A stretch of DNA of 64,000 bases from positions 124,001 to 188,000 of the forward strand of contig JADJMO010000003.1 in NCBI GenBank assembly GCA_016709545.1, read 5' to 3'. Of the stretch, positions 48,729-57,292 are shown in pieces; the stretch's first letter is position 1; each line of letters begins with the position of its first letter. The position numbers and the translations under genes were made by a program. This DNA is from Myxococcales bacterium (GTDB taxonomy: Bacteria; Myxococcota_A; Polyangia; Polyangiales; JADJMO01). The notes under the pieces were generated by a model that saw only the letters and a program-made list of their open reading frames with translations, searched no databases and was not told the DNA's origin.

Positions 48729-50573
48729 CTATCCGGCGCCGCGGAGCGCGTGGACGTGGCGGGCGGTGATCCCCGGCACCGCGAGCAGCGTGGCGTCGTC
48801 CGCCGCGCGGATGGCCGCGAGCGACCCGAGCGCCGACAGGAGGGCCTTCTTCGCCTTCGGCCCGAGGCCCTTCACGTCGTCGAGCTCCGAGTGCAGGCGG
48901 CGCTTCTTGCCGATCTGCTCGCGGGCGCGGTTCGCGAAGCGGTGGGCCTCGTCGCGCGCGCGCGCCAGGAACACCAGGGCCGCCGAGTGGCTGCGCAGCT
49001 CGATGGGGTTCTTCTGGTTCGGCAGGAAGATGCGGTCCACCACCTGCTTGCCGTCGAGGTCCTTCTCCTTTGCGAGCGCGACGATCGGCAGCTGGTACAG
49101 CCCGAGGTCGTGCGCCGCGGCGAGCGCCACCGCGAGCTGCCCTTTGCCGCCGTCGACGACGAACAGATCCGGGAGATCCCAGTCCGGGCCGCGGCCCTCG
49201 TCCGCGCCGCGACGGAACCGCCGCGCCAGCACCTCGCGCATCGCGCCGTAGTCGTTGCCGTCCTCCACGTCGCGCACGTGGAACTGCTTGTATCGCTTGG
49301 GCGCGGCGACCCCGTCGACCAGCGCGACGATCGCGCCGACCGTGTCGCCGCCGCCGAGGTGGCTGATGTCGCAGCACTCGATGCGGCGGGGCAGGGTGGG
49401 CAGGCGCAGGCGGTCCTTGAGCTGCGCGAGCCGGCCTTCGATGTCCTCGGCGTCGCGGCGCTTCTGCTTGAACCCGTGCGCGGCGTTGTCCGCCGCCATC
49501 GCCACGAGGTGCGCGCGCGGACCGCGCTGGGGTCGCAGCAAGGTCACCGCGTGCCCGGCCCGCTCGGCGAGCAGCTCGCCGATGCCCTCCGCAGCCTCCG
49601 GCAGTGCCGGCAGCAGGATCTCGTCCGGCGGCGGCGCCCCTCCCTCGAGCGGGTCCCCGTAGTGCTGCGCGACGAACGCCGCGAGCAGCTCGACGTCCTC
49701 GACCTCGGCGCCGGTGTAGCTGAGATCCACCGTCTCGCTCACGCGCCCGCCGCGCACGCGCAGCACCACGATCTCGGCGCGGTCCCCCTCGCGGTAGAGC
49801 CCGACCGCGTCCTGCGCGACGGAGAGCGCGGCGCCCGTCTGCACCACGCGCTGCTGCTCGCGGATGGCCTCGATCGCGCGCAGCTGGTCGCGGTAGATGC
49901 CGGCGAGCTCGAACGCGAAGTCGGCGGCGGCCGCCTTCATCTCGCCCTCGAGCTTCTTCGTGAGCTCGTCGTGCCGCCCCGCGAGGAACAGATCGACGGC
50001 GCGCACCTGCTCGGCGTACCAGGCGCGATCGACCGGGAACACGCACGGCGCGGGGCAGCGCTTGATCTGGTGCTGGAGGCACGGGCGCACGCGGGTCGTG
50101 AGCTCGTGGTCGCTGCAGGTGCGCAGCTGGAAGTGCTTGTTGACGAGGTGCAGGCTGCGCCGCGCGGAGGTCGCCGTGTGGTAAGGGCCGAAGTAGCGCG
50201 CGCCGTCCTGCTCGGGGCGGCGCACCACGTCGAGCTTCGGCCAGTCGACCCGCGCGTCGAGGCGCAGCGAGAGGAACTCCTTGTCGTCCCTCAGCTTCAC
50301 GTTGTAGCGAGGCTGGTGCTGCTTGATGAGGCTGTTCTCGAGGATCGCCGCTTCCTTCTCGGTCGCGGTGACGACGGTCTCGATGTCGACCAGCTGCCTG
50401 CGCAGCACCGGGATGAACGCGCGGACGTCGCTGCCGTTCTCCTGGAAATAGCTCCGCACGCGCGAGCGCAAGGACTTGGCCTTGCCGACGTAGAGCACCT
50501 CGCTGGCCTCGCCGCGGAACAGGTAGCAGCCGGGGCGCGCCGGCAGCGACGAGAGCTTCTCCGCGAGGTCCAT
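48729..50573 (-). CDS. uvrC: Excinuclease ABC subunit C
   Basis: 614 residues, the usual length. UvrC makes both nucleotide-excision incisions. Order: GIY-YIG domain (PARPGCYLFRGEASEVLYVGKAKS), Cys-rich stretch (CSDHELTTRVRPCLQHQIKRC), UVR domain (~195-230), RNase H-type catalytic domain (ECCDISHLGGGD, FVVDGGKGQLA with Asp residues), and helix-hairpin-helix (LDDVKGLGPKAKKALLSALG, LLAVPGITARHVHAL). The ATG at 50573 is the family-like start. Divergent from rsgA with 256 bases between. Confidence 0.97.
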   Translation of the reverse strand: MDLAEKLSSLPARPGCYLFRGEASEVLYVGKAKSLRSRVRSYFQENGSDVRAFIPVLRRQLVDIETVVTATEKEAAILENSLIKQHQPRYNVKLRDDKEFLSLRLDARVDWPKLDVVRRPEQDGARYFGPYHTATSARRSLHLVNKHFQLRTCSDHELTTRVRPCLQHQIKRCPAPCVFPVDRAWYAEQVRAVDLFLAGRHDELTKKLEGEMKAAAADFAFELAGIYRDQLRAIEAIREQQRVVQTGAALSVAQDAVGLYREGDRAEIVVLRVRGGRVSETVDLSYTGAEVEDVELLAAFVAQHYGDPLEGGAPPPDEILLPALPEAAEGIGELLAERAGHAVTLLRPQRGPRAHLVAMAADNAAHGFKQKRRDAEDIEGRLAQLKDRLRLPTLPRRIECCDISHLGGGDTVGAIVALVDGVAAPKRYKQFHVRDVEDGNDYGAMREVLARRFRRGADEGRGPDWDLPDLFVVDGGKGQLAVALAAAHDLGLYQLPIVALAKEKDLDGKQVVDRIFLPNQKNPIELRSHSAALVFLARARDEAHRFANRAREQIGKKRRLHSELDDVKGLGPKAKKALLSALGSLAAIRAADDATLLAVPGITARHVHALRGAG

Positions 50574-50668
50574 CGTCGGGCTGCTTAGTACGGCCTTGCG
50601 CGGAGGGCAGGGCGCGCTACTTTTCCGACCGGCGCACGGAGCGCCGACCCGGAAGAAGGAGCACGTCC

Positions 50669-50725
50669 ATGCACAAGCCCATTGCCGCCTCTTCCGTCGC
50701 CCTCCGCGCAGCGCGCTCGGTCTAG
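50669..50725 (+). CDS. Possible 18-residue leader peptide
   Basis: MHKPIAASSVALRAARSV, preceded by AAGGAG with 7-base spacing, the best ribosome site in the uvrC-rsgA gap. Its stop lies in the loop of the hairpin at 50715-50731. It could be a leader peptide, a remnant of an exported protein, or chance. The remainder of the 256-base gap shows nothing I can name. Confidence 0.3.
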   Translation: MHKPIAASSVALRAARSV

Positions 50726-50731
50726 CCGAGC
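50715..50731. promoter_or_regulatory. Hairpin overlapping the leader-peptide stop
   Basis: GCTCGG-TCTAG-CCGAGC: 6-bp stem; the TAG stop of the small ORF is inside the loop. Ribosome stalling there would open the hairpin. About 100 bases upstream of rsgA. Confidence 0.35.
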
Positions 50732-50829
50732 CCGCCCTCCCGGACGGCGCGACGGCCACCTCGCCGCGCCCCTTCTGACCGCGCTCGCGCGCGGATCGGA
50801 TCCCATGTCCTCCATCCGGGAGCACTGCA

Positions 50830-51826
50830 TTGTCCTCGTACAGCCTCGCCCAGCTGGGCCTCTCCGATTCCCACCGTCTCGCCTTCACCGCCCTCGCTCG
50901 CCCCACCGCTCTCCTCGGGCGCGTCGCCGCCGAGCACCGCGGCGCGTACGTCGTCTTCACGGAGCTCGGCGAACGCCTCGCCGAGCCGACCGGCAAGCTG
51001 CGCCACCACGCGGCCTCACGCCTCGATCTGCCCGCCGTCGGCGACTGGGTGGCCGTCGAGGCGACCAGCGACGAACGGGCGCTCGTCCATGCGGTGCTGC
51101 CCCGCACGAGCGCCTTCGTCCGCGGCGTCGCGGGCGGGGTGACCGAGCCGCAAGTGGTCGCGGCCAACGTGGACGTCGTGGTGGTCGTGTGCGCCGCCGA
51201 CGACGTGAACCCACGCCGCCTCGACCGCACGCTCGCGCTGGTCCGCTCGAGCGGCGCCGATCCGGTCCTCGCCGTGACGAAGATCGATCTGCACCCGCAG
51301 GACCGAGAACGCCTCCGCGCGCTCGAGAGCAGCACGACCGCGCCCGTCCACGCGCTCTCCAGCGTGACGGGCGAAGGCGTCGCGGAGATCGCGGCCTATT
51401 TCGCGGGCCACCGCACGCTCGCGCTGGTGGGCTCGTCGGGCGCGGGCAAATCCACCCTCGTCAATCGCCTGTTCGGCAGCGAACGGCAGGCCACGCGCGC
51501 CCTCGGCGTGGACGGACGGGGCGTGCACACGACCTCGCACCGCGAGCTCCTGGTCTTGCCCACCGGCGGCGTCGTGGTCGACACGCCGGGCATGCGCGAG
51601 CTCCGGCTGTGGGACGCGGCGGAGGGGCTGGACGAGACCTTCGGCGACGTCGCCGACCTCGCGGCGCGGTGCCGCTTCTCGGACTGCGCGCGGCAGCTGG
51701 GACAAGCTGCAGCGCGAGGAGGCCGCGTTCGCCGCGCGCAAGGACGCGCGAGTGGCCTCCGACGCGCGCAAGCAGCGCAAGATCCTCTCGCGGGCGATCC
51801 GGGCCCACGAGCGGCTGCGCCGCTGA
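50830..51826 (+). CDS. rsgA: Ribosome-biogenesis GTPase RsgA (internal deletion and frameshift)
   Basis: The circularly permuted GTPase is clear: OB-fold start, G4 AVTKIDLHP, G1 LVGSSGAGKSTLVN, G3 DTPGMRE. The TTG start follows GGGAG. Around 51700 the frame changes and about 24 residues are absent. The zinc segment begins (CRFSDCAR) but the following His and third Cys are gone and the chain resumes at WDKLQREEAAFAARKDARV, ending at the TGA at 51824. A zinc-binding C-terminal domain is needed for 30S binding in known RsgA. Either a deletion in the assembly or a damaged gene. Confidence 0.85.
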
Positions 51827-53815
51827 TCAAGCGGCCGCGGGGGGCACCGAGTAGGTGACGTTGTCGCGGATCGTCGGCGCGAGCCGCGCGAGCGGGAAGC
51901 GCATGCGCACGACCGTCCCCTCCCCGGTGCGGCTCTCGACCGCGATCGAGCCGCCGAGCTCGCGCGTGACCTCGCGGAGCGCCCCCATGCCGACGCCGCG
52001 GCCCGAGAGGTCGGTCACTTCGCGCGCGGTGCTGACGCCGTCCTGGAAGAGGAGGTTCTCGAGGGACGCCTGGCCGGTCGGGAGGCCGAGGGCCGTGGCC
52101 TTCTCGGTGAGGCGCCCCCAGTCGATCCCGCGCCCGTCGTCCACGATCTCGACGACGAGCTCGCCGGCGCGCACCGAGGTGTGCAGGGCGACCGTGCCCG
52201 CCGGCTCCTTGCCGACCTCGAGGCGGTCGTCGGGCGACTCGATCCCGTGGTCCACGGCGTTGCGCACGGCGTGGAGGAAGGCTCCCCAGAAAGGGGCCCA
52301 GGCGCGACCGTCGAGGCGCACCCCGTGGTCGTGCACGACGACCGACACCTGCTTCTCGAGGCGCGCGGCGATGCGCTGCGCCTGCTCCGCGAAGTTCTCG
52401 AGGCGCCGTCGGGTGGGCTCGAGACGCAGGTTCTGGACGAGGCGCAGCACGTGGTCGGTGGGCTTCTGGGCCCGCACCGCGTCCTCGAGCCGCTGCTGTT
52501 CGGTCTCGCCGATCTCGAGCACGTTGCGCCGCCCGCCGAGCAGGCGCTCGACCTCGGCGGCGATGGCGCGCCACCGCTCGACGAGGGGCCGGACGTCGCC
52601 CTCGACGATCGCGCGCTCACCGAGGGTGTCCTCGATCGCGTGACACGTCTCGCTCACCGAAGCGAGGCCGTAGATGGCCGCGTTGCCCTTCAGGGTGTGG
52701 ACCATGCGCTTGAACGTCGAGGGCTCCGACGCGCGCTCTGCGATGCTGTCGACCAGGTTGGTCGCCTCCTCGAAGAAGTCGAGGAAGCCCGAGCGGTCGT
52801 TGAGCAGGCGCTCGAACAGCTGGAGCGCCTCGCCGCGGTCCCTCTCGGCGCGGGCGCGCGCGCGCTCGGCGGTCTCGTCGGTCAGGACCACGAGCAGGCG
52901 CTCGGGCGGATCGGCGACGCCGATGGGCTGGTAGTCGATGCGCACGTGCCGCCCCGCGACCTCCACGCTCGCGGGGAGCTGCGCCAGGTTGACCTCGAGC
53001 GGGAGCACCGCCTCGCGGAGCTCGCCCCACGCGACGCGCGCCATGGACGCGGCCACCGGAGACTGCGCGGCGAGGAGGTCGAACAGCGTGGCGCCCTCGG
53101 GCAGGGGGCCGAACCAGGCGTCCACCGCCGCCGACCGCTCGCGCGAGACGCGGGCCTCGGGGTCGAGCGTGAGGAACCCCTGACCGACGTTGTCGAGCAC
53201 GAGCCGCATGTCCTGGTTGCGCACGTCGAGCTCCGCGGTGCGGGAGCGCACGATGCGCTCGAGGCCGATCACGTTGTCGAAGAAGCTCCGAGCGATGAAG
53301 CAGGCAGCGACCGACTCGAGCACGACGAACGCCGCGTGCACGAGCACGACCCAGATGGGCGCCTCGTAGTTGAACACGCTCGCCGGCAAGAGGAACCAGA
53401 GCGCGAGGTGGTGGAGCGCCACGGTGACCGCGGCGACCACGATGACCAGCGGGTTGCCGAACACCGACAGCATGGCGATCAGCGCGAAGAAGTAGAAGTG
53501 CATCTCGATCTGCACCGGGCCCTGGCCCACGTGCACGAGGACGCCGCCCATGAACATCGCCGCGACGCCCAGCACGAGGGAGCGGTGGCGTGGGTTCGCC
53601 ACGAAGCGGGCGGACAGGAGCGGCCCCGCGACGACCGCGAGGGTGAGGAGGAGCGCGCGCAGCGGCCCCGTCCCGTTGAAGAACGCGAGCGCGGTCAGCA
53701 CGGGGACGTGCAGCAGGAAGAAGCCGAGCCCGACGCGGTTCATGCGCGCGAGGTACCCCCGCTCGAAGTCGGAGATCTCACGCGGGAGCAGGAGGAACGA
53801 GAGCAGCTTGCGCAT
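51827..53815 (-). CDS. HPt/CheA-type histidine kinase with membrane sensor
   Basis: 662 residues. Six to seven N-terminal helices with the EMHFYFFALIAML motif seen in some chemoreceptors and kinases; a PAS-like region (~200-330); an HPt domain with the phosphorylatable His in KRMVHTLKGNAAIYG (~385); then a CheA-type ATPase (LHAVRNAVDHGIE, VVEIVDDGRGID, LSGRGVGMGALREVT). No regulatory CheW domain is visible. The stop abuts the rsgA stop. It follows the thioredoxin-like gene by 6 bases, as the last gene of the DUF362 cluster. Confidence 0.88.
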   Translation of the reverse strand: MRKLLSFLLLPREISDFERGYLARMNRVGLGFFLLHVPVLTALAFFNGTGPLRALLLTLAVVAGPLLSARFVANPRHRSLVLGVAAMFMGGVLVHVGQGPVQIEMHFYFFALIAMLSVFGNPLVIVVAAVTVALHHLALWFLLPASVFNYEAPIWVVLVHAAFVVLESVAACFIARSFFDNVIGLERIVRSRTAELDVRNQDMRLVLDNVGQGFLTLDPEARVSRERSAAVDAWFGPLPEGATLFDLLAAQSPVAASMARVAWGELREAVLPLEVNLAQLPASVEVAGRHVRIDYQPIGVADPPERLLVVLTDETAERARARAERDRGEALQLFERLLNDRSGFLDFFEEATNLVDSIAERASEPSTFKRMVHTLKGNAAIYGLASVSETCHAIEDTLGERAIVEGDVRPLVERWRAIAAEVERLLGGRRNVLEIGETEQQRLEDAVRAQKPTDHVLRLVQNLRLEPTRRRLENFAEQAQRIAARLEKQVSVVVHDHGVRLDGRAWAPFWGAFLHAVRNAVDHGIESPDDRLEVGKEPAGTVALHTSVRAGELVVEIVDDGRGIDWGRLTEKATALGLPTGQASLENLLFQDGVSTAREVTDLSGRGVGMGALREVTRELGGSIAVESRTGEGTVVRMRFPLARLAPTIRDNVTYSVPPAAA

Positions 53816-53821
53816 GGGGTC

Positions 53822-54358
53822 CTACCGGAGGGAGAGGGGGTCGATGGCGGCGAGGAGTCGCTTGCTGACGGCGCAGCCGAACAGCGGCAGGGAGGAGGGC
53901 ACCTCCGCGCGCTGCAGCGCGGCGAAGATCGCGAGGTCACGCACGTCCGCGCCTTGCTTGCGCGCCGTGTAGCCGCCGAGGTAGCGAGGGGTGCCGTCCG
54001 GGCCGAGCACCACGAAGAGGGGCGCGGACTCGATGTGGAAGCGCTGGGAGAGGGCCTCGGGCTCGACGTCGATCACCGTGAAGCCGCGCGCGACGAGCCC
54101 GGCGCGCAAGCCCGGGTCCGCGCCCACGAGCAGCACGTGCTCGACGAGCCCCGGCGGGCGCGCCGAGGTCAGCAGGTGCTGACCGACCAGGCGCGAGCAG
54201 CGGCACGACCCGAGGAGGACGTGGAACGTGGTCCATCGCCCCTTCGCTTCCTCGGCGCGCGCGGCGGCGAGCGCGCTCGCGCTCTGATCGCGCGTGGGCG
54301 GTGGCAGCGGGATCAGGTGTCGCGCGAGCAGGGACGCCGCGACGAGCACCATGACCAC
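53822..54358 (-). CDS. Thioredoxin-like membrane-anchored protein (N terminus uncertain)
   Basis: 178 residues from the first Met, which lies inside a hydrophobic helix (MVLVAASLLARHLI). The same frame stays open ~130 bases upstream, with coding-like sequence (RWLVRHRYVRSRPDARLERA ... APIVALLGWFVV), so the true start is probably upstream and may be hidden by an indel. The mature part fits a thioredoxin fold with a CxC-type site (GSCRCSRLVGQHLL), FFV-type cis-Pro region (IESAPLFVVLGPDG) and a second Cys motif (PLFGCAVS). Probable redox partner of the neighbouring genes. Confidence 0.65.
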   Translation of the reverse strand: MVMVLVAASLLARHLIPLPPPTRDQSASALAAARAEEAKGRWTTFHVLLGSCRCSRLVGQHLLTSARPPGLVEHVLLVGADPGLRAGLVARGFTVIDVEPEALSQRFHIESAPLFVVLGPDGTPRYLGGYTARKQGADVRDLAIFAALQRAEVPSSLPLFGCAVSKRLLAAIDPLSLR

Positions 54359-54491
54359 GAACCAGCCGAGGAGCGCGACGATGGGCGCGGCGCGCTCGAG
54401 ACGGGCGTCGGGGCGGCTCCGGACATACCGGTGCCGAACGAGCCATCGCGAAATGTCTTGAATGGCCCTGGAGGTCTCCGCCTCCTGGAGC

Positions 54492-55787
54492 TCAGCCGCG
54501 GTTGGCGAAGTAAGCGGTGCCGGTGCGCTTCTTGGCCTGCAGCTCGGGGGACTCGCGCACCGCCATGCCGACGAGGCGCGCGCCCTCGAGGAAGTGCTTG
54601 AGGCCGATCTGGATCAGCTCCGGGCTCACGGCGCCGACGTCCGGGAAGCCGCGGCCCTCGGCGTCTGCCTGTACGTTGCCCCAGTTCGCGAACAGGCGAC
54701 CCCAGTCGCTCTCGAGCACCGGCTGGATCTTCTCCTTCGCGTAGCGCGGGTACCAGAACATGTCGTGGTAGGCGACGCTCGCGACGTAGGCCCAGGGGGC
54801 GAGCCACGTCTTGAGCGACCACTCGAGGGGCTTCTTGAGCGGGCCCCAGTAGATGCGGTGCTGGTTGCGCGACGCGAAGGTCATCTTCTTGAAGGGCCCG
54901 TCGAAGTGCCAGTTCTCTTCGCCGCATCGACGTCGCCGACGATCTCGATGTCGCGCGGGTCGCCGCAGCCGAGCCCGAGGTCGTGGGCCAGGCGGACGAA
55001 CTCGAGGTCCTTCATCGGATCGAAGCCCATGAGCTTGGCGGCGACCGCGTCGATGGCGACCTGATCGCTCGAGGCGAGGAGCACGTTCTTGACGTGTGGG
55101 ATCATGCAACGCGGCCCCGGCCCGTCGCCGACGAACGTGCCGTCCATCACGGCGAACACGCCGCGGTGGATCTTCTTCTGGATCATCAGGAGATCGACGA
55201 GCGTCTCGTGGATCACCGGGTGGGTCCAGTGGCGGTGCTCGTTGAGCAGCCCGCCGAACGCGTTCTTCATCGCGCCCGTGGTGGTGGTGAAGATGTGGGT
55301 CTGTGATCGTCGGCAGGTGGATGATGTTCTCGCCGATGAAGCGCTTCGGGATCGAGAAGCCCTTGGGGAACACCTCGTTGAGGCAGGTGAACTTGTCCGC
55401 GAGGTCGCCGACGGCGTCGCGGACGTGGATCCACTCCTCGCCCTCGTAGAGGTGCACGTTGCGCAGGCCGTGGGCCTGCACGACGTCGATCTGCTTGTTC
55501 TCGCGCTCGCCGAGGTGCGCGTCGATGACGACCGTGCGGTTGTGGCACGCGTGGACGAGGTCCTTGGAGTACCCGTCCTTCAGCATCGCGCGGATGACGC
55601 CGTCGAGCTGCCACGGGGTGGTGGACGACCCCGGGTAGAAGAAGTGCCAGGAGATGTTGACCTTGAGGGCCGTGTCCGCGTCCTTCGCGACCACCTCCTG
55701 GTAGTCCGCGAGGTTCATCACGCGGTGGTAGTCCTCGAGGACGGTTTCGGGCTTCGTGCGGACGATTGCGACCTTGGCTTTGGCCAT
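54492..55787 (-). CDS. DUF362-family protein (two frameshifts)
   Basis: About 431 residues after correcting one inserted base near 55300 and one missing base near 54920. Start MAKAKVAIVRTKPETVLEDY. DUF362 core segments: VNISWHFFYPGSSTTPWQLD, RTVVIDAHLGERENKQID, then THIFTTTTGAMKNAFGGLL, HRGVFAVMDGTFVGDGPGP and SDQVAIDAVAAKLMGFD. The C-terminal ~120 residues are extra (FWYPRYAKEKIQPVLESDW). The family is often near Fe-S proteins but no Cys cluster is seen here. First gene of the cluster with the thioredoxin-like and HPt-kinase genes. Confidence 0.85.
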   Translation of the reverse strand: MAKAKVAIVRTKPETVLEDYHRVMNLADYQEVVAKDADTALKVNISWHFFYPGSSTTPWQLDGVIRAMLKDGYSKDLVHACHNRTVVIDAHLGERENKQIDVVQAHGLRNVHLYEGEEWIHVRDAVGDLADKFTCLNEVFPKGFSIPKRFIGENIIHLPTITDPHLHHHHGRDEERVRRAAQRAPPLDPPGDPRDARRSPDDPEEDPPRRVRRDGRHVRRRRAGAALHDPTRQERAPRLERSGRHRRGRRQAHGLRSDEGPRVRPPGPRPRARLRRPARHRDRRRRRCGEENWHFDGPFKKMTFASRNQHRIYWGPLKKPLEWSLKTWLAPWAYVASVAYHDMFWYPRYAKEKIQPVLESDWGRLFANWGNVQADAEGRGFPDVGAVSPELIQIGLKHFLEGARLVGMAVRESPELQAKKRTGTAYFANRG

Positions 55788-55847
55788 GTGTGTCCACCGC
55801 GTAGCGCAAGCCGGCCAGCGCCGCACGGACGCTCTATGCTGGCCCCG

Positions 55848-56053
55848 ATGGGCACGTGGGGGCCGGGCAACTTCGACGACGACACTCTCCACCGAGGGTG
55901 TGGGGCGCCGATCACCTCTCGATCCTGACCGCGCGGCTCGTCGAGGAGATCGAGGCGGCGATGGCGGGAGACCCGGTCGCGCTCGAGCCAGACGAGTACG
56001 CGGGGGTGGCGGTGCCGTGCAACGTCGAGCTGCTCGCGTCCAAGGTTCCGTGA
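55848..56053 (+). pseudogene. DUF4259 remnant (frameshifted, truncated)
   Basis: MGTWGPGNFDDDT matches the DUF4259 opening. One base is missing near 55890, after which the frame reads ADHLSILTARLVEEIEAAMA and DEYAGVAVPCNVELLA, both DUF4259-like. It stops after 68 residues at SKVP, where family members continue for about another 60. The lost half is not found downstream. Confidence 0.7.
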
Positions 56054-56089
56054 CGTCCTCGAGACTCGGGGGCGTGCTAAGGGGCAGGG

Positions 56090-56887
56090 GTGCGCGACCA
56101 CCCGATCGTGCTGCTCGTCCTCTTCGCGGTCGTCGCGTTCTACGGCGGCGTCACCGTCTACGTGCTCGGGTCGTACTACTTCGCCCGGTCCCACCACCCC
56201 CATCGCCAGATCAGGCTGACCCTGCGCGAGGCGCTGCGCGAGGGGCTCCTGGCGGCCCTGGTGCAGCCACTCCTCCCGCTGTACTTCGTCATCGGTCGTC
56301 GCCTCGGCGGTCGAAAGGGCGGGCGCCCCATCGTGTTCGTGCACGGCTACGGGCAGAACCGGGTCGACTTCGTGTGGCTCGCGCGGGTGCTCGCGCGCGA
56401 CGGCTTCGGCCCGATGTACGGCTTCAACTACTGGCCGCTCGGTCGCCTGCGGAGCAACGCCGAGCGGCTCTCGCGCTTCGTCGCGCGAGTGTGCGAGGAC
56501 GAGCGCGTCGAGGTGGTGGACCTCGTGTGCCACTCGATGGGCGGCCTCGTCGCCCTCGAGATGATCGGCCGAGAGGAGGGCCGCGTCCGGCGCCTCGTCA
56601 CCATCGGGACCCCCTATCAAGGCGTTGCGTGGCGCGGGCCGATCCTCGGTCTGTCGGCGGGCGTGTTGCGGCGCGGCGCTCGTCGGGTGCGCGAGGGGCG
56701 CCCGCTCGAGCTCGCGGCGCTCAGCATCTACTCCACCCACGACAACGTCGTCGGCGACCCCGCCACGGGCTCGCTCGCGGCCGTGGGTGGGAGGGACCTC
56801 GTGATGGAAGGGCCCGGGCACCTCGCGCTGCTGTTCGATCGAAGGGTCGCGCGCGAGGTCGCGGGCTTCCTGCGCGAGGACGCGTGA
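56090..56887 (+). CDS. Membrane-anchored alpha/beta-hydrolase (lipase-like)
   Basis: 265 residues with a GTG start after AGGGGCAGGGG. One N-terminal helix (IVLLVLFAVVAFYGGVTVYV). Hydrolase fold: oxyanion segment VFVHGYGQNRVDF, nucleophile elbow CHSMGG, acid in YSTHDNVV, His in GPGHLALL. The triad Ser-Asp-His is complete. The elbow has Cys in place of the usual Gly before HSMGG. Likely a lipase or esterase. Confidence 0.85.
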   Translation: MRDHPIVLLVLFAVVAFYGGVTVYVLGSYYFARSHHPHRQIRLTLREALREGLLAALVQPLLPLYFVIGRRLGGRKGGRPIVFVHGYGQNRVDFVWLARVLARDGFGPMYGFNYWPLGRLRSNAERLSRFVARVCEDERVEVVDLVCHSMGGLVALEMIGREEGRVRRLVTIGTPYQGVAWRGPILGLSAGVLRRGARRVREGRPLELAALSIYSTHDNVVGDPATGSLAAVGGRDLVMEGPGHLALLFDRRVAREVAGFLREDA

Positions 56888-56990
56888 GGCGCGCGTGCGC
56901 CGAACCGGCCATCTATCCACAACGAGGAGCGTTACCAGTGCGCGGGCAACAGGAGCGGCCTTGCGTCTCTACCAACCGTGAGTCGTCCAG

Positions 56991-57218
56991 TCAGCGCCCA
57001 GTGAGCACACCGAACCGTCGCGCGAGCTGCGCGTGGCGGTGGCGGAACGTGGCCGCCACCATGTCGGTGGGAGCTCGATCGCTCGCGGGGTGTCGCGTGC
57101 GGGACGTGCAGTCGATCGGCAGCACGCGCTCCGCGTTCACCCCATCCATCGTCGTCACCTGCGCCCAGACCACGTCGGCAGGGGAAGCGAGCGCCGTCTC
57201 GAAGCAGAGCGTCTTCAC
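56991..57218 (-). pseudogene. SRPBCC-family remnant with internal deletions
   Basis: 75 residues. The N terminus (FETALASPADVVWAQVTTMD) and the C terminus (FRHRHAQLARRFG) match opposite ends of ~150-residue SRPBCC/START-like proteins, and a middle VLPID matches an interior strand. The expected ~35 and ~45 residues between these blocks are gone. The frame is intact. 102 bases of apparent non-coding DNA separate it from the lipase gene. Confidence 0.6.
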
Positions 57219-57258
57219 CCCGACAAGCTACCCGACGCAGGAGAGCGCGCCCCCCCCC

Positions 57259-57286
57259 TTGCGTTCTTGAAGTGAAGCGCCATAAT
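57259..57286 (+). promoter_or_regulatory. Promoter of the second RAYT gene
   Basis: TTGCGT (57259-57264), 16 bases, CATAAT (57281-57286). The ATG is 6 bases further, so the transcript should be leaderless. Same geometry as 45100-45127. Confidence 0.55.
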
Positions 57287-57292
57287 CATTCC

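Noticed and set aside
56908..56918. DnaA-box-like CTATCCACA
   Set aside because: A single imperfect box with no cluster and no dnaA or dnaN nearby.
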